From Solimonas sp. SE-A11 (lineage in GTDB: Bacteria > Pseudomonadota > Gammaproteobacteria > Nevskiales > Nevskiaceae): 64,000 nucleotides of DNA. Position 1 is the stretch's first letter; each line of letters opens with the position of its first letter. The notes beneath the pieces are model-generated. The model ran no database searches and was not told the DNA's origin. It saw nothing but the letters and a program-made list of their open reading frames with translations. The translations under genes and the position numbers were made by a program. The DNA lies in contig NZ_JAUASX010000007.1 of NCBI RefSeq assembly GCF_030345715.1, positions 1-64,000 of the forward strand. Reading direction: 5' to 3'. Of this stretch, positions 19,495 through 27,777 are shown in pieces.

Positions 19495-19839
19495 ATGAAG
19501 CGGATCCTCTTCATCTCCCTGCTGGCCCTGGCCGGCACCGCCCATGCCAAGGACGCCGAGCCGCAGAAGGACGTCGCCGCGCTGGCCGCCCCCTGCGCCG
19601 CCTGCCACGGCGAGAACGGCGCCAACCCGACCACCCCGGTCTATCCGATCCTGGCCGGCCAGTACGCCAACTACCTTGAGCACGCGCTCAAGGAGTACAA
19701 GACCGGCAAGCGCAAGAACGTGGTGATGGCCAGCCAGGTGACCAGCCTGAGCGACGCGGACATCCGCGCGCTGTCGCGCTACTTCGCCGCCCAGTCGAGC
19801 AAGCTGCACACGCCGAGCGTGCACGGCAAGGCCGAGTAG
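19495..19839 (+). CDS. Small class I cytochrome c (second of a tandem pair)
   Basis: 114 residues with signal peptide MKRILFISLLALAGTAHA. The haem site is CAACH (about 34-38). A Met in VVMASQVTSLSDADIRALSRYF is the likely sixth ligand, at the same place as in the first gene. It is paralogous to 19162-19485 and in the same operon (9-bp gap). The operon ends in a strong terminator. Confidence 0.9.
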   Translation: MKRILFISLLALAGTAHAKDAEPQKDVAALAAPCAACHGENGANPTTPVYPILAGQYANYLEHALKEYKTGKRKNVVMASQVTSLSDADIRALSRYFAAQSSKLHTPSVHGKAE

Positions 19840-19858
19840 AACGCCTCAAGGTGTAGCA

Positions 19859-19890
19859 GGGCGCACGGGGCAACCCGCGCGCCCTTTTTT
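19859..19890 (+). terminator. Terminator of the cytochrome pair
   Basis: GGGCGC-A-CGGG ... CCCG-C-GCGCCC hairpin followed by six T. Confidence 0.88.
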
Positions 19891-19898
19891 GTTGCCTC

Positions 19899-19951
19899 TT
19901 GCGCGCCATTTGGGGGCAATTGCTAAGATCGCTCCCGGAGAGGAGTTCTCC
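19899..19951 (+). promoter_or_regulatory. Promoter and leader hairpin of beta-barrel 1
   Basis: TTGCGC (19899-19904) and TAAGAT (19924-19929), 19 bp apart, with an extended-type TGC before the -10. A short GGAGA/TCTCC hairpin follows (19937-19951). The same layout recurs at 20659-20715. Confidence 0.55.
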
Positions 19952-19982
19952 ATCGCCCCATAATCACAATGACGGAGTCACG

Positions 19983-20597
19983 ATGCCCATGAACAAAATG
20001 CTAGTCGCAGCCATGCTCGCCGCTGTTCCGCTGTCGAGCATGGCCGCAAGCCCCGTCGGCAACCTCGATATCTACTACACCGATTCCGAGGCGGAGCTGA
20101 ATGACGGCTTCACCAACGCAAAGGTCGATGGCGATGGCGGTTTCGGCATTCGCGGTAGCGGCAAGATCGCGGATCAAGCTTTCGTCTTCGGTGAGTACCA
20201 GAAGACCGACTACGACACCCCGACGGATCTGGAGATTCAGCAGATTCGCGCCGGCCTGGGCTTCCTGCTCGTCAACACCGAGCAAACCGAGGTCTACGGC
20301 AAGGCCTCGTTCCTGAACTTCAAGGCTGACAGCAACGTCGGCGAAGCCGACGACAACGGCTGGGGCCTGCATGCCGGCGCCAAGTTCAAGGTGGCCCCGG
20401 CCTTCAGCGTGTTCGGTGAGATCGGCTACCTGGACGTGGGCGACACCGACGGTCCGGAGTACAACATCGGCGCGGCTTTCGACTTCTCCCAGCAGTTCGG
20501 CGTGGTGGCCAACTACCGCTACAGCGATTTCGACGTCGACGGCGGCGGCTCCCTGGAGCTGAAGGACCTGCAGCTCGGCGTGCGCTTCAATTTCTGA
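19983..20597 (+). CDS. Outer-membrane beta-barrel protein, paralog 1
   Basis: 204 residues from the ATG at 19983. Signal peptide ends LSSMAAS. The mature protein starts with NLDIYYTDSEAEL and alternates Gly/aromatic amphipathic strands (GFGIRGSGKIADQAFVFGEYQ), ending in LQLGVRFNF with a terminal Phe, typical of an 8-stranded outer-membrane barrel. The next gene encodes a paralog of identical length with the same strand pattern, and a third, more distant copy is convergent (21429-22139). Ligand and function are unknown. An OmpA/OmpX-like small barrel is the nearest general class. Confidence 0.75.
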   Translation: MPMNKMLVAAMLAAVPLSSMAASPVGNLDIYYTDSEAELNDGFTNAKVDGDGGFGIRGSGKIADQAFVFGEYQKTDYDTPTDLEIQQIRAGLGFLLVNTEQTEVYGKASFLNFKADSNVGEADDNGWGLHAGAKFKVAPAFSVFGEIGYLDVGDTDGPEYNIGAAFDFSQQFGVVANYRYSDFDVDGGGSLELKDLQLGVRFNF

Positions 20598-20618
20598 AGC
20601 CAGCCCGCATCAACGAAG

Positions 20619-20645
20619 AACCCCGCGGATCGCGGGGTTTTTTGT
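20619..20645 (+). terminator. Terminator of barrel paralog 1
   Basis: AACCCCGCG-GAT-CGCGGGGTT stem-loop followed by TTTTTTG. Confidence 0.9.
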
Positions 20646-20658
20646 TGCCGATCGTCGC

Positions 20659-20715
20659 TTGCGCACCGTAAAGGGGCACTTGCTAAGATCAGGGCCGGAG
20701 AGGTGGTTGTCCTCC
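20659..20715 (+). promoter_or_regulatory. Promoter and leader hairpin of beta-barrel 2 (duplicate of the first)
   Basis: TTGCGC (20659-20664) -19 bp- TAAGAT (20684-20689). The words GGGGCA.TTGCTAAGATC and CCGGAGAGG are shared with the promoter of paralog 1. The hairpin after it uses different bases (GGAG/CTCC). Confidence 0.55.
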
Positions 20716-20746
20716 CATGCCCCATGAAACAAGCACGGAGTGCTCA

Positions 20747-21361
20747 ATGAAAATGAAGAAGACGCTGCTCGCTGCGCTGCTCGCCGCCGCCCCCGTGGCC
20801 TCCATGGCCGCCTCGGGTGGTCCCACCGGCCATCTCGACGTCTACTACACCGACGCTGACATTGAACTCGATGGCCCCGTCGTCAACGGAGACGAATCCG
20901 GCGACGGCTTCGGCATCCGCGGGTCGGGCAAGGTGGCGGACAAGGTGTTCGTGTTCGGCCAGTACGAGAAGAACAAGTACGACAACGACGCCGAACTCCA
21001 GACCATTCGCGCTGGCCTGGGCTTCGGCCTGTGGCAGGACGCCAACACCAGCCTCGACATCCGCGCCGAGTTCATCGACGTGGATGGCAAGGATTTCCCG
21101 CTCGGCATCGAGATCGACGACAGCGGCTACGGCGTGCACGTGGGCGCCGCGTTCCGCCCGCTGCCGGGCCTGAGCCTGTTCGGCGACGTGGGCTGGATCG
21201 ATGTGGGCGACTACGACGGCCCGGAATACACCGTCGGTGCCGTGTTCAACGTCAGCAACCAGTTCGGCCTGTTCGCCGACTACCGCATCACCGACGTGGA
21301 AGACGGTGATATCGGCCTGAAGTCGCAAGACCTGCACCTGGGCGTGCGCTTCAATTTCTGA
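20747..21361 (+). CDS. Outer-membrane beta-barrel protein, paralog 2
   Basis: 204 residues from the ATG at 20747 (ACGGAG 6 nt upstream). Signal peptide ends ASMAAS. The mature N-terminus HLDVYYTDADIEL matches paralog 1, as do GFGIRGSGKVADKVFVFGQYE and the ending LHLGVRFNF. The tandem pair with duplicated promoters and terminators implies a local gene duplication in which both copies kept independent transcription. Acidic loops (NGDESGDG, EDGDIG) could bind cations, but this is only a guess. Confidence 0.75.
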   Translation: MKMKKTLLAALLAAAPVASMAASGGPTGHLDVYYTDADIELDGPVVNGDESGDGFGIRGSGKVADKVFVFGQYEKNKYDNDAELQTIRAGLGFGLWQDANTSLDIRAEFIDVDGKDFPLGIEIDDSGYGVHVGAAFRPLPGLSLFGDVGWIDVGDYDGPEYTVGAVFNVSNQFGLFADYRITDVEDGDIGLKSQDLHLGVRFNF

Positions 21362-21375
21362 AGCCCTGCCCCGCT

Positions 21376-21420
21376 CCACAACAAAAAAACCCCGCAAGTA
21401 GCGGGGTTTTTTTGTTGTGG
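21376..21420. terminator. 20-bp-stem bidirectional terminator
   Basis: Perfect 20-bp arms (21376-21395 and 21401-21420) around AAGTA, with A7/T7 tracts inside the stem. It serves the convergent barrel genes on both sides. Confidence 0.93.
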
Positions 21421-21428
21421 AGCGGAGC

Positions 21429-22139
21429 TTACTGCACCAGCAGGTAGACGCCGAAGCGCCAGGGCATCAGCTTGACCTCGCCACCGCCGCCTTCGAGATC
21501 GCTGCTGCGGTATTCGGCGAACAGGCCGCCGTAGCGGTGCACCTGCAGGGCCGTGCCGGCGAGGTATTCGATCCCGTCGACATCGTCGAGCTTCAGGTAG
21601 CCCACCTGGCCGTAGACGCTCCAGGCCGCGGTAGGGTTGAACAGCACGCCGCCATGAGCAGCCACGCCATCCTGCTTCGCGCGCAGGCGGTTGCTGACCA
21701 CGGCACCGTTGCCGTCGGTGGTGTCGTAGGAGCCCTTCAGCTCGGTATTGACGTACTCGAGCAGGCCGAACAGCGTCAGCGAGCGCTCACGATAGAACGG
21801 CAGGCCGACACCCAGGCGCCATTCGGTGTAGTCCAGCTCGACGCCGTCGTTGGTGGCGATGGCCGCGCCGGTGTTGTCGCGCAACGTCAGGCCGCTTCGC
21901 TGGACTTCGGAACCCTGGTACTCGCCGGAGAAGAAGAAGTCCTCGGCGATGGAGCCACGGAACTTCACGCCGAAGCCATCCAGGCTGTCCAGGTCACCGC
22001 TGTAGTCCACGCCGCCGCTGCGGCCCTGCAGCTCGATGTCGGCACTGCTGTAGTAGAGGTCGAGCGAATCGAAGGAGGCCGCGTAGGCATTCGCGCTCAG
22101 CAGGAGCGCGGAAACTGCGAGAAGCTGAACTGGCCGCAT
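21429..22139 (-). CDS. Outer-membrane beta-barrel protein, paralog 3
   Basis: 236 residues from the ATG at 22139, chosen because the signal peptide (MRPVQLLAVSALLLSANAYA) starts there. The mature N-terminus SLDLYYSSADIEL aligns with LDIYYTDSEAEL and LDVYYTDADIEL of the two neighbours, and GFGVKFRGSIAEDFFFSGEYQ matches their second strand. It is longer by loop insertions (DNTGAAIATNDG and TTDGNGAVVSNRL) and ends in LLVQ rather than Phe. A diverged third member of the local barrel cluster. Confidence 0.7.
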   Translation of the reverse strand: MRPVQLLAVSALLLSANAYAASFDSLDLYYSSADIELQGRSGGVDYSGDLDSLDGFGVKFRGSIAEDFFFSGEYQGSEVQRSGLTLRDNTGAAIATNDGVELDYTEWRLGVGLPFYRERSLTLFGLLEYVNTELKGSYDTTDGNGAVVSNRLRAKQDGVAAHGGVLFNPTAAWSVYGQVGYLKLDDVDGIEYLAGTALQVHRYGGLFAEYRSSDLEGGGGEVKLMPWRFGVYLLVQ

Positions 22140-22485
22140 GGTATCCCCGGCTTTGGACGTCGGTTTGTCGGTTACATCCCTGGACGGCGATTTAAGCATG
22201 CCCGCCGCCCGGCGTCATCGTGGGCCTGTCGCTTTGGTCGGACCAGCCGCGCCGTTGCTCAGGCCCGCCCAGGAGCCAGTGCCGGTGCCGCCCGCGGCGA
22301 CCGGTATCCGGCCATGAGCAACGGAGCCCCGCGGGGGCAGCCCCGGGCGGCATCCGGGCACCCGGACCTTGGCCGGCCCGGGACCACACCTGCCCAGCGG
22401 GCGCATGCCAACGGAAAAGGGCCCCGGAGGGCCCTTTTCCTGCCTGAACCCCGCCGTCGGGAAGCCCCGCGGCGGCACTGCCGTA
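22140..22485. other. Gene-free interval between barrel 3 and rpoD
   Basis: 346 bp with no convincing gene. It holds the rpoD terminator (22413-22440) and the upstream region of barrel 3. The latter contains GCTTAAATCGC on the minus strand, resembling the GCTAAGATCGC -10 region of paralog 1. The rest is very GC-rich, and no riboswitch class was recognised. Confidence 0.6.
22413..22440 (-). terminator. rpoD terminator
   Basis: 12-bp perfect stem (GGAAAAGGGCCC and its complement) with a 4-nt CGGA loop, 45 bp past the rpoD stop codon. Confidence 0.85.
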
Positions 22486-24384
<1,899 letters not shown>

Positions 24385-24467
24385 GCGGATGATCACTCTG
24401 GATGGGCGCCCAAACTGCGGGCGCAATTCGCGGAATCGGAGATTTTAACAAAAATTTGTCAACCTGA

Positions 24468-26276
24468 CTAACTTTTTGCCACTCGACTCCAAAAGCCATC
24501 TGCCCCCTGAGTGACGCCCTTCTGCTTTTGCAGCAAAATACTGATTTCATTGGTTTCTGCAGCTGTAAGAGGGCGCAGGCGCTCCTCGTCGAAGAGCTGC
24601 TGAATTCGCGCTTTAATTACTTTCTGAGTCAGCTTGTCTAGGATCAGGCGCAGTTCCGGCTCAGGCCCCTTCTCCTGATCCACTGGGGCCTCGGCGCCCT
24701 GTTGCAGCAACTTTTCCACGCCCTTGCCCTTGGGGGTGCCCCGCCAGAGCTCCAGCAGGTGTGCCGCCGTGGCCTCGGGGTGGGCGTGGAAGAAGTCGAT
24801 GGCTTCCATCAGCACCTCGATGCCGGGCACCTCGGCCTGGGCCAGCAGCTCCAGGTTGTCGATGCGGTCGGCCAGGCGCGGGTCTTCCAGCAGCAGCTGC
24901 ATCACGCGCCGCACCGGGCGGTTGGCGTTGCCTGCGGGGCGGTGGCGGGTGGAAACCGGCTCCTCGCCCGGCATGCCGCCCGCGGGGCCGGCTTCGGCCG
25001 CCGCCGGCGCCTTGAGCATGGCCTCCAGGTCGGCACGCGGCACCCGCGTGAGGTTGGACAACTCGCCCAGCATCAGCACACGCAACGGCCCATCGCGCAG
25101 CTTCTCCAGGTGCGGGCGCGCCAGCGCGGCGAGCTTGGCACGGCCGTCCATGTTGCCCAGGTTCACCTGCTTGCCCAGCTCGCCGAACAGGAACTGCGAC
25201 AGGGTCTGGGCCTCGCCCACCAGGGCACGGAAGGCCTCGGCGCCGATCTGCTGTACCAGCGTGTCCGGATCGTGTCCATCGGGCAGGAACATGAAGACGC
25301 ACTCGCGCGTACCGTCGATCTCCGGCAGCACCTGTTCCAGCGCGCGCCAGGCCGCGGCGCGTCCGGCGCGGTCGCCGTCGAAGCAGAACACCACCTTGTT
25401 GGTAGCCTTGAACAGCAGGCCCAGGTGCTCGCGCGTGGTGGCGGTGCCGAGCGTGGCCACGGCCTCGGGCACGCCGTGCTGCGCCAGCATCACCACGTCC
25501 ATGTAGCCTTCCACCACCAGCAGGTAGGGCAGGTTGGACTTGGAGGACTGGCGCGCCTCGTAGAGGCCGTAGAGGTTGCGCCCCTTGTGGAACAGGGCGG
25601 TCTCGGGGGAGTTGAGGTACTTGGCCGGATCGTTGCCCAGGGTGCGGCCGCCAAAGCCGATGACCCGCCCGCGCGTGTCGCGGATGGGGAACATGATGCG
25701 GTTGCGGAAGCGGTCGTACACGCCGCCGCTGTCCTTCTGGATCAGCAGGCCGGCATCCACCGCGTGCTTCGGGTCCTGCAGGAACGTGGTCAGCGCATCC
25801 CAGGATTCCGGCGCAAAGCCGATGCCGAAGGTCTTGGCGGTCTCGCCGTTGACGCCGCGCTTCTTCAGGTAATCGATGGCCGGCTGCGCGCTGCGCAGCT
25901 GATCGCGGAAGAAGCGCTGCGCCGCCGCCAGGGCGTCCAGGGGGCCGTCCATCACCACGCGGTCGTTGCGCCCACCTTCGCGCGGCACTTCCACGCCGGC
26001 ACGCTGGGCCAGTTCCTCCACCGCCTCGACGAAGCTCAGGCGGTCGTACTCCATCAGGAAGCTGATGGCGGTGCCGTTCTTGCCGGAACTGAAGCAGAAG
26101 AACATCTGCTTCTGCGGCGAGACGAAGAAGGACGGCGACTTCTCGTTGGTGAAAGGCGAACGCGCCTTGTATTCCTTGCCCGCGCGCTTGAGATCCAGCC
26201 GCGCCCCGATGATCTCTACGATATCGGTACGAGCCAGGAGGTCGTGGATGAATGCTTCGGGAATGCGGCCGCTCAC
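24468..26276 (-). CDS. dnaG: DNA primase DnaG with a ligand-poor zinc-binding domain
   Basis: 602 residues, GTG start at 26276 preceded by TAGGTGG. DnaG makes RNA primers at the replication fork. The N-terminal domain aligns residue for residue with E. coli, but the zinc ligands Cys40, His43, Cys61, Cys64 read Ser40 (ARSPF), Thr43 (FTNEK), Cys61 (FFCF) and Ser64 (CFSSGKNG). Only one of four survives, so zinc binding is unlikely. The catalytic core is intact: LPYLLVVEGYMDVVMLAQHG and VFCFDGDRAGRAAAWRALE in the TOPRIM fold. A C-terminal DnaB-interacting helical domain follows. It is the only primase seen here and is in its standard place before rpoD, so it is probably the functional enzyme. Confidence 0.95.
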   Translation of the reverse strand: MSGRIPEAFIHDLLARTDIVEIIGARLDLKRAGKEYKARSPFTNEKSPSFFVSPQKQMFFCFSSGKNGTAISFLMEYDRLSFVEAVEELAQRAGVEVPREGGRNDRVVMDGPLDALAAAQRFFRDQLRSAQPAIDYLKKRGVNGETAKTFGIGFAPESWDALTTFLQDPKHAVDAGLLIQKDSGGVYDRFRNRIMFPIRDTRGRVIGFGGRTLGNDPAKYLNSPETALFHKGRNLYGLYEARQSSKSNLPYLLVVEGYMDVVMLAQHGVPEAVATLGTATTREHLGLLFKATNKVVFCFDGDRAGRAAAWRALEQVLPEIDGTRECVFMFLPDGHDPDTLVQQIGAEAFRALVGEAQTLSQFLFGELGKQVNLGNMDGRAKLAALARPHLEKLRDGPLRVLMLGELSNLTRVPRADLEAMLKAPAAAEAGPAGGMPGEEPVSTRHRPAGNANRPVRRVMQLLLEDPRLADRIDNLELLAQAEVPGIEVLMEAIDFFHAHPEATAAHLLELWRGTPKGKGVEKLLQQGAEAPVDQEKGPEPELRLILDKLTQKVIKARIQQLFDEERLRPLTAAETNEISILLQKQKGVTQGADGFWSRVAKS

Positions 26277-26320
26277 CCACCTATTCTAAAGGACCCGCCC
26301 GCCCGGGCTGCGGGCCAGAA

Positions 26321-26351
26321 AAAACCGGCCGGCGCACGGGGCGCCGGCCGG
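26321..26351 (-). terminator. Terminator upstream of dnaG
   Basis: Stem CCGGCCGGCGC / GCGCCGGCCGG with a 5-nt loop, followed on the minus strand by six T. It ends transcription of the Q/G-rich gene and insulates dnaG from the NHEJ genes. Confidence 0.88.
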
Positions 26352-26375
26352 CTCTCAGAGGGACTGCGCGAACGC

Positions 26376-26723
26376 TTAGCGGTTGTTTTCGCGGTCACGC
26401 TGCTGCGGGCTGCCCTGCTGGCCGCTGCGATCGGCCTGCTGGTTCTGCTGGCCGCTCTTCTGGCCCTGCTGACCCTGCTGGCCGCTGCGCTGGGCGTCCT
26501 GGTTCTGCTGGCCGCTGCGCTGCTGGCCGGACTGCTGGTTGCCCTGCTGGCTGGCCTGGTGACCCTGGCTGCCCTGCTGGCCGGAGGAGCGGTCGGTCTG
26601 GTGCTGCTGGCCCTGGTCGCTCTTCTGCGAGCCCGGCTGGTTCGGCTGGTTGCGCATCTGGGTGTCGTCCTGACGATCCTTCTGCTGGTTCTGCTGATCC
26701 GGACGCTGGTTCTGGTTAGCCAT
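26376..26723 (-). CDS. Gln/Gly/Asn/Asp-rich disordered small protein
   Basis: 115 residues with almost no hydrophobic amino acids: Gln, Gly, Ser, Asn, Asp and Arg make up nearly the whole chain. Repeating words are SGQQ, QQGQQ, NQQ and DRSGQQG. It starts MANQNQRPDQQN after a strong AGGAGG site (8-nt spacing), and a good terminator follows, so it is very likely expressed. No signal peptide or membrane segment. It resembles hydrophilin or stress-induced disordered proteins in composition only. It sits between ku and dnaG. A DNA-protective or desiccation role is a guess from the company it keeps. Confidence 0.72.
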   Translation of the reverse strand: MANQNQRPDQQNQQKDRQDDTQMRNQPNQPGSQKSDQGQQHQTDRSSGQQGSQGHQASQQGNQQSGQQRSGQQNQDAQRSGQQGQQGQKSGQQNQQADRSGQQGSPQQRDRENNR

Positions 26724-26805
26724 TCTCTAATCCTCCTGATGGGATGTGATTGCGGCCCCAGTGCTGGGGTGCGGGTTCTATGTCCCAAGAACCATGCCCC
26801 ATTGT

Positions 26806-26838
26806 CTGTCAATAAAATCAATGACTTGTAAAAGTTCC
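26806..26838 (-). promoter_or_regulatory. Possible sigma-E/AlgU-type promoter of the Q/G-rich gene
   Basis: GGAACTT (26832-26838, minus strand) is a perfect envelope-stress sigma -35 box. The -10 side, about 17 nt later, reads TATTGA and is a poor match to TCTGA/TCAAA. Alternatively TTGACA further down could serve sigma-70. Weak call. Confidence 0.3.
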
Positions 26839-26873
26839 GCGAGCAAACTGCAACAAACGCGCCTTGCGGCCGC

Positions 26874-27767
26874 TCATTTTGCGGCGCGGCGGCGGGCCAC
26901 CGGCTTCTTGCGCGGGGCCGCCTTGCGGGCCGGCTTACGCGCCACGGCCTTGCTCGCCGCCGGGGTACGGCGGCCCTGGTCCAGGCTTTTCTTCAGCAGC
27001 GACATGAAGTCGACCACGTTGGTGCTGGCCTGGTCGTGGCCCTCTTCCTCCGGCTCGGCGTTTTTGACCACGCGCTTCTTGCCGATGCGCGCCTGGATCA
27101 CCTTGTTGAGGCGCTCGCGAAACTCGTCCTTGTGCTGTTTCGGATTCCACCTGGCAGTCATGGATCTCACCAGTTGCTCCGCCATCTCCAGTTCCTTGGC
27201 GCTGATCCGGAAGCCCTTGGCGGCTTTCGCCGGGAAGGCATATTCGTCGGCGGGGACCAGTTCCTGCGGATAGCGCATCAGCATCAGAAGCAGGGCTTGC
27301 TCCTGCACCATCACCAGAGCGAGGTACTCGCGCGTGCGGATCACCACGCGGGCCAAGCCGGCCTTCTCCTGCTCGCGCAGGGTCTCGCGCAGCAGCACAT
27401 AGCCCTTCTCGGACTTGCGCGTGGGTACCAGGAAGTAGGGCTTCTCGAAGTACTGCGGCCCGATGGCCGCGACGTCGATGAAGGCCTCGATGTCGACCGA
27501 CTCCTTGCTCTCTGGCGCGGCCTTCTTCAGGTCTTCTTCCTCCAGCACCACATAGCTGCCCTTGTCGTACTCGTAGGCCTTGACCACGTCCTTCCAGGGC
27601 ACCTCCTCGCCGGTGTCGGCATTCACCCGCTCGTAGCGCACGCGCTTGTTGTCGCGCGAGTCCAGCAGGCGGAAGTGCAGGTCCACGCGGCGCTCGGCCG
27701 GCATCAGTTGCACCGGGATGTTGAGCAGCCCGAAGGAGATCGCGCCGGTCCAGATCGGTTTGGCCAT
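26874..27767 (-). CDS. ku: Ku homodimeric end-binding protein (NHEJ)
   Basis: 297 residues. The Ku core starts MAKPIWTGAISFGLLNIPVQL, with LLDSRDNKRVRYERVN and a long beta-barrel/arm region (YFEKPYFLVP, ALLLMLMRYPQELV). The C-terminal 50 residues are Lys/Arg/Ala/Pro-rich, the DNA-binding tail of longer bacterial Ku proteins. Ku rings double-strand DNA ends and recruits LigD. The gene starts 10 bp after the ligD stop codon with GAGGA before the ATG, so they form an operon in the order ligD-ku. Confidence 0.96.
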   Translation of the reverse strand: MAKPIWTGAISFGLLNIPVQLMPAERRVDLHFRLLDSRDNKRVRYERVNADTGEEVPWKDVVKAYEYDKGSYVVLEEEDLKKAAPESKESVDIEAFIDVAAIGPQYFEKPYFLVPTRKSEKGYVLLRETLREQEKAGLARVVIRTREYLALVMVQEQALLLMLMRYPQELVPADEYAFPAKAAKGFRISAKELEMAEQLVRSMTARWNPKQHKDEFRERLNKVIQARIGKKRVVKNAEPEEEGHDQASTNVVDFMSLLKKSLDQGRRTPAASKAVARKPARKAAPRKKPVARRRAAK

Positions 27768-27777
27768 GGTTTGGTCC

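Noticed and set aside
22240-22400. Possible cobalamin or c-di-GMP riboswitch between barrel 3 and rpoD
   Set aside because: GC-rich and foldable but without the GCCACTG/B12-box or GEMM core sequence.
24702-26831. Long plus-strand open frame (about 700 codons) opposite dnaG and the Q/G-rich gene
   Set aside because: A GC-rich antisense shadow; composition is Leu/Ala/Val/Gln/Arg-rich without family features, whereas dnaG on the other strand has unmistakable motifs.
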